Assembly: GCA_046596415.1 (NCBI GenBank)
Contig: JBKJML010000241.1
Coordinates: 1 to 7,641 of the forward strand
Direction: 5' to 3'
Origin: JBKJML01 sp046596415
Lineage (GTDB): Bacteria > Actinomycetota > Thermoleophilia > Gaiellales > Gaiellaceae
Length of the DNA stretch: 7,641 nt
A model generated the notes under the pieces. It was given only the letters and a program-made list of their open reading frames with translations. It had not been told where the DNA came from and searched no databases. A program made the translations under genes and the position numbers. How positions within the stretch are numbered: the stretch's first letter is position 1; every line of letters begins with the position of its first letter. Shown piece after piece: positions 5,782 through 7,641 of this stretch.

Positions 5782-6578
5782 GAGGGGTCGTCGCAGGGAT
5801 CGTCGATTTCGTCGTCGGCGACGATGTCTGGGTGGCTGTCGGCGTCGGGTGGGCGATCGCACTCACCGCGGCGCTCGCCGGTCTCGGCGCCGATCCGTGG
5901 TGGCTGCTGCCGTTGGTCGTGCCGGGTATCGTCGCCGTCTCCCTCCTCCGCGCGACGAGGCGGTAGCAGCCCGCCGGGAGCAACACTCCGGCCTCGCCTC
6001 CGGCGCACGAGGTGCCAGGCACCGAGGGACGCAGCCGCCGCGATGACCAGGACGACGCCGGCGATGCCGAACGCGCGGAAGAGACCGCCGGCGGCCTGCC
6101 CGAGCACGTAGGCGCCGATTCCGACCGAGGCCGCCCACGTGATGCCTCCGAGCGCGTTCCAGACGAGAAACGAGCGCCAGCGCATGCCGTGCGTCCCAGC
6201 CAGCCAGGCGCCCACGATGCGCAGGCCCGGGAGCCAGCGGGCGAGGAAGACGGCCTTCGAGCCGTGCCGCTCGAAGAATCGCTCGCCGCGCAGGAGGTAG
6301 CGGCGCCGCGTGTCGTCGAAGCGTCCGTCTCGTGTGAGAAGCCATCTACCGCCTCGGCGCCCCAGCGCGAAGCCGACGTTGTCGCCGGAGACCGCGGCCG
6401 CCGCGGCGATCACCACTACCGCGAGGAGCGAGACCTGGCTGTTCTGCGCTGCAAGAGCTGCCGCCGTGATCAAGCTTGTCTCGCCCGGTAGGGGCAGCCC
6501 GGCCGATTCGCCCGCCACGAGCGCGAAGAGCACGAGGTAGACGAGAAGCGGCGGCAGCGTCAGCAGCGAGGCGATCAT
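5589..6578 (-). CDS. DedA-family membrane protein with an antisense-overlapping C-terminal tail
   Basis: The product is 329 residues by frame, but DedA character ends near residue 195. The core has membrane segments at about 10-23, 50-68, 136-160 and 170-190 and a re-entrant-like stretch after PGET (31-34). The DedA signatures are E24, GLPLPGE (27-33) and FLARWLPGLR (111-120). Some DedA proteins (UptA) return undecaprenyl phosphate across the membrane; others affect proton-motive force and drug resistance. ATG 6578-6576 has GGGG in a good Shine-Dalgarno position (6585-6582). Residues 205-329 are polar, rich in Arg, Asp, Ser and Pro, and lie antisense to the 62-residue gene and the FTR1-like gene (5589-5966), so the tail is probably read-through after loss of an earlier stop rather than a domain. 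Family length is usually about 200-220. Confidence 0.82.
   Translation of the reverse strand: MIASLLTLPPLLVYLVLFALVAGESAGLPLPGETSLITAAALAAQNSQVSLLAVVVIAAAAAVSGDNVGFALGRRGGRWLLTRDGRFDDTRRRYLLRGERFFERHGSKAVFLARWLPGLRIVGAWLAGTHGMRWRSFLVWNALGGITWAASVGIGAYVLGQAAGGLFRAFGIAGVVLVIAAAASLGAWHLVRRRRGRSVAPGGLLPPRRAEEGDGDDTRHDQRQQPPRIGAETGERRGECDRPPDADSHPDIVADDEIDDPCDDPSHAAGFGSGRRHRSSATTNASAHAAVAAISPSNAESPPGQSTPAPSPAQKIPNAVSITPTANAS
5778..5966 (+). CDS. small two-helix membrane protein coupled to the FTR1-like gene
   Basis: The product is a 62-residue protein, not assigned to a family. It begins with GTG at 5778-5780, sharing GTGA with the preceding stop, which is the main reason to accept it. It has two hydrophobic segments, about 17-36 and 41-57, separated by a short GLGADPWW turn, and ends in a basic ATRR tail that would stay in the cytoplasm. 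The layout suggests a small accessory subunit of the FTR1-like protein. The dedA frame runs antisense through it on the other strand; the membrane-like composition favours this strand as the real coding one. Confidence 0.6.
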   Translation: MRGVVAGIVDFVVGDDVWVAVGVGWAIALTAALAGLGADPWWLLPLVVPGIVAVSLLRATRR

Positions 6579-6602
6579 CCACCCCAGACTCGCCGCCGGG
6601 GC

Positions 6603-6619
6603 CTGAATGGCGCCTGAAC
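6603..6619 (-). promoter_or_regulatory. PhoP-like direct repeat upstream of dedA
   Basis: On the minus strand GTTCAGGCGCC (6619-6609) is followed exactly 11 bp on by ATTCAGG (6608-6602). The unit matches GTTCAGGTTCC at 4992-5002. It lies 25-41 bp before the dedA ATG and just after the kinase remnant's stop. No TAnnnT -10 is evident between it and the gene. Confidence 0.5.
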
Positions 6620-6629
6620 ATCGCCCACG

Positions 6630-6925
6630 TCAGCCGTCGAGCGGCAGCGTGAGGACGAATCGCCCGCCGGGAGTGCCCGCGACCGCCGCGACCTCGCCAC
6701 CCGCGCTGCGTGCCAAACGCCGCGCCAGCGCGAGGCCGAGCCCCGCGCCCCCGTAAGCAGCTGCCGCCGAGCCCCCGCTCCCGGTTCGAAGATCCGTGCG
6801 CGCTCCTCTTCGCGCACGCCCGGACCGTTGTCCGCGACGGTCACGCACGCGACCGTCCCGGACCGGGCGAGCGCGAGCTCGACCACCCCGTTGTCGTAGC
6901 GGGCCGCGTTGTCTGCGATCCCGGG
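6630..6925 (-). pseudogene. histidine-kinase remnant: HATPase_c domain, 5'-truncated and frameshifted
   Basis: Only the ATP-binding half of a sensor kinase remains. From about 6919 one frame reads the N-box part ADNAARYDNG, then the G1 box VADNGPGV and the F-box ARIFEP. Near 6780-6773 the reading must slip by one base, consistent with loss of a single nucleotide. After that the second frame gives the G2 box GGAGLGLAL, the ARRLARSAGGEV helix and FVLTLPLDG before TGA at 6632-6630. The sensor, HAMP and His-box regions are absent, because homology begins immediately after the isomerase stop at 6927. It is therefore not a working kinase. It lies directly upstream of dedA and the GTTCAGG repeats, suggesting a former two-component operon. 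A sequencing error could explain the frameshift but not the missing 5' part. Confidence 0.75.
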
Positions 6926-6926
6926 G

Positions 6927-7412
6927 TCAGTCGCCGACGACCGTCTCCCGCTTGACTTCCGGGTCGCTGAAGACGTCAAGCTCGTCGCGGCTCGTGGACG
7001 AGAACTCGCTGACCACGGCGCCCTGCTCGCCGGCGCGGAACCAGTGCCACGCATCTGGCGGGATCGTGAACTGGTCGCCCGGCCCCAGCACGAGCTCCCC
7101 GCCGCCGTCGACGTGCAGCGTCACCTCGCCGCGGCGGCAGCGGAACGTCTCTTCCTTCCCCGGTGTCCCGTCGAACGGCGGGTGCCGGTGCTCCGGGCAG
7201 GTCTGGCCGGGGTAGAGGACGAGCTCCTTCGCGCAGTAGCGGTTCGCGTTGACGTAGACGAGCAGCATCAGCCCCCACCTGCGCAGGTCGGAGAGGCCGA
7301 AGTCGGCCACCTCGATCCGGCCGCGATCCGCCGCGGTGAGCACGATCCCTGCCGCGTCGAGCTGCTGAGCGGCGTACTCCTGCGCCTGCCGCTGCTCCTC
7401 ACGCGTGATCAC
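6927..7412 (-). CDS. D-lyxose/D-mannose isomerase (YdaE-like cupin)
   Basis: The product has 161 residues, matching the short YdaE-type class rather than the longer proteobacterial D-lyxose isomerases. The family opening MITREEQRQAQ is present, then the RYCAKELVLYPGQTCPEHRHPP region. Cupin metal ligands are H75 and H77 (EHRHP), E88 (GKEETFR) and H123 (WHWF). PGDQFTIPP forms the second cupin strand set. The family interconverts D-lyxose with D-xylulose and D-mannose with D-fructose in the cytoplasm with a divalent metal. The start is GTG at 7412-7410, fixed by the family N-terminus; no clear Shine-Dalgarno precedes it. The inverted-repeat element ends about 20 bp upstream, and the stop abuts a broken kinase, so this gene appears to have arrived by rearrangement. 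All metal ligands are intact, so it looks functional. Confidence 0.85.
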   Translation of the reverse strand: MITREEQRQAQEYAAQQLDAAGIVLTAADRGRIEVADFGLSDLRRWGLMLLVYVNANRYCAKELVLYPGQTCPEHRHPPFDGTPGKEETFRCRRGEVTLHVDGGGELVLGPGDQFTIPPDAWHWFRAGEQGAVVSEFSSTSRDELDVFSDPEVKRETVVGD

Positions 7413-7431
7413 CGGCCCAGCGCCGATCTAG

Positions 7432-7593
7432 GAGCCTCTAACGCAATGAAGCTCTGAGTCTCCGGCGCACGCTGGGCGGTGCGATGCGGCGTCCTCAGTC
7501 GCCCCGATATGCCTGCATATCGGGACTCCCTGCGTCCTTGCCTCGCACCGCCCAGCGCACCCCGGCGACGAGGCCTCATTACGTTAGAGGCTC
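7432..7593. mobile_element. 162-bp MITE-like palindromic element with terminal inverted repeats
   Basis: The ends are GAGCCTCTAACG (7432-7443) and its exact reverse complement (7582-7593). Similarity continues inward as an imperfect inverted repeat, including an exact 15-bp match CGCTGGGCGGTGCGA (7470-7484 against 7543-7557). The centre is a second palindrome, CCCGATATGC-CT-GCATATCGGG (7503-7524). Flanks are CTAG (7428-7431) and TTAG (7594-7597), both fitting YTAR, the TA-centred target of the IS427-type IS5 group. No transposase frame fits inside, so it would be a non-autonomous element. The IS5-type assignment is inference from ends and target; a structured intergenic repeat is the alternative. 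Confidence 0.65.
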
Positions 7594-7641
7594 TTAGTTC
7601 GCACAAGTTCCCGGCAACCCCGGCGTCTCAATCTGTGCGCA

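Noticed and set aside
7409..7606. 65-codon minus-strand frame across the palindromic element
   Set aside because: It reads through both inverted-repeat arms and has no protein character.
1..7641. CRISPR array, rRNA, toxin-antitoxin or phage-defence genes
   Set aside because: No regularly spaced repeats or corresponding protein motifs were seen on either strand.

Overview
This is a high-GC window (roughly two thirds G+C by eye) with GTG and TTG starts and leaderless-looking genes. It most resembles a high-GC actinobacterium, perhaps of the Thermoleophilia/Gaiellales type. That assignment is inferred from protein style only; no marker gene is present.

Layout. Positions 1-331 hold no protein gene. 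They contain a palindrome-rich stretch (11-66), then the 3' half of a tRNA-Thr (anticodon CGT) with no matching 5' half, which looks like an integration scar. From 4938 down to 332 runs a minus-strand envelope cluster: a BcrC-like PAP2 phosphatase, a GT4 glycosyltransferase, a membrane-anchored NodB-type polysaccharide deacetylase and an MprF/LysX-like DUF2156 membrane protein. The last three genes overlap at their stop/start codons. Divergent from the phosphatase are a plus-strand FTR1/COG4280-like membrane protein with two ExxE motifs (5035-5781) and a 62-residue two-helix membrane protein coupled to it (5778-5966). Converging on these is a DedA-family protein (6578 to 5589) whose frame runs about 125 codons antisense into both. 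Upstream of dedA lies a frameshifted, N-terminally truncated histidine-kinase remnant (6630-6925). It abuts the stop of an intact YdaE-like D-lyxose/D-mannose isomerase (7412 to 6927), which starts just inside a 162-bp palindromic MITE-like element (7432-7593).

How it may work together. Phosphatase and DedA are both plausible undecaprenyl-phosphate recycling factors. The glycosyltransferase, deacetylase and MprF-like protein modify envelope glycans or lipids. Direct repeats of the form GTTCAGG, spaced 11 or 12 bp like PhoP/PhoB (OmpR-family) boxes, precede the FTR1-like gene and dedA, and a weaker set precedes the glycosyltransferase. I infer a common phosphate- or envelope-stress-type regulon. 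The broken sensor kinase next to dedA could be a relic of its two-component system.
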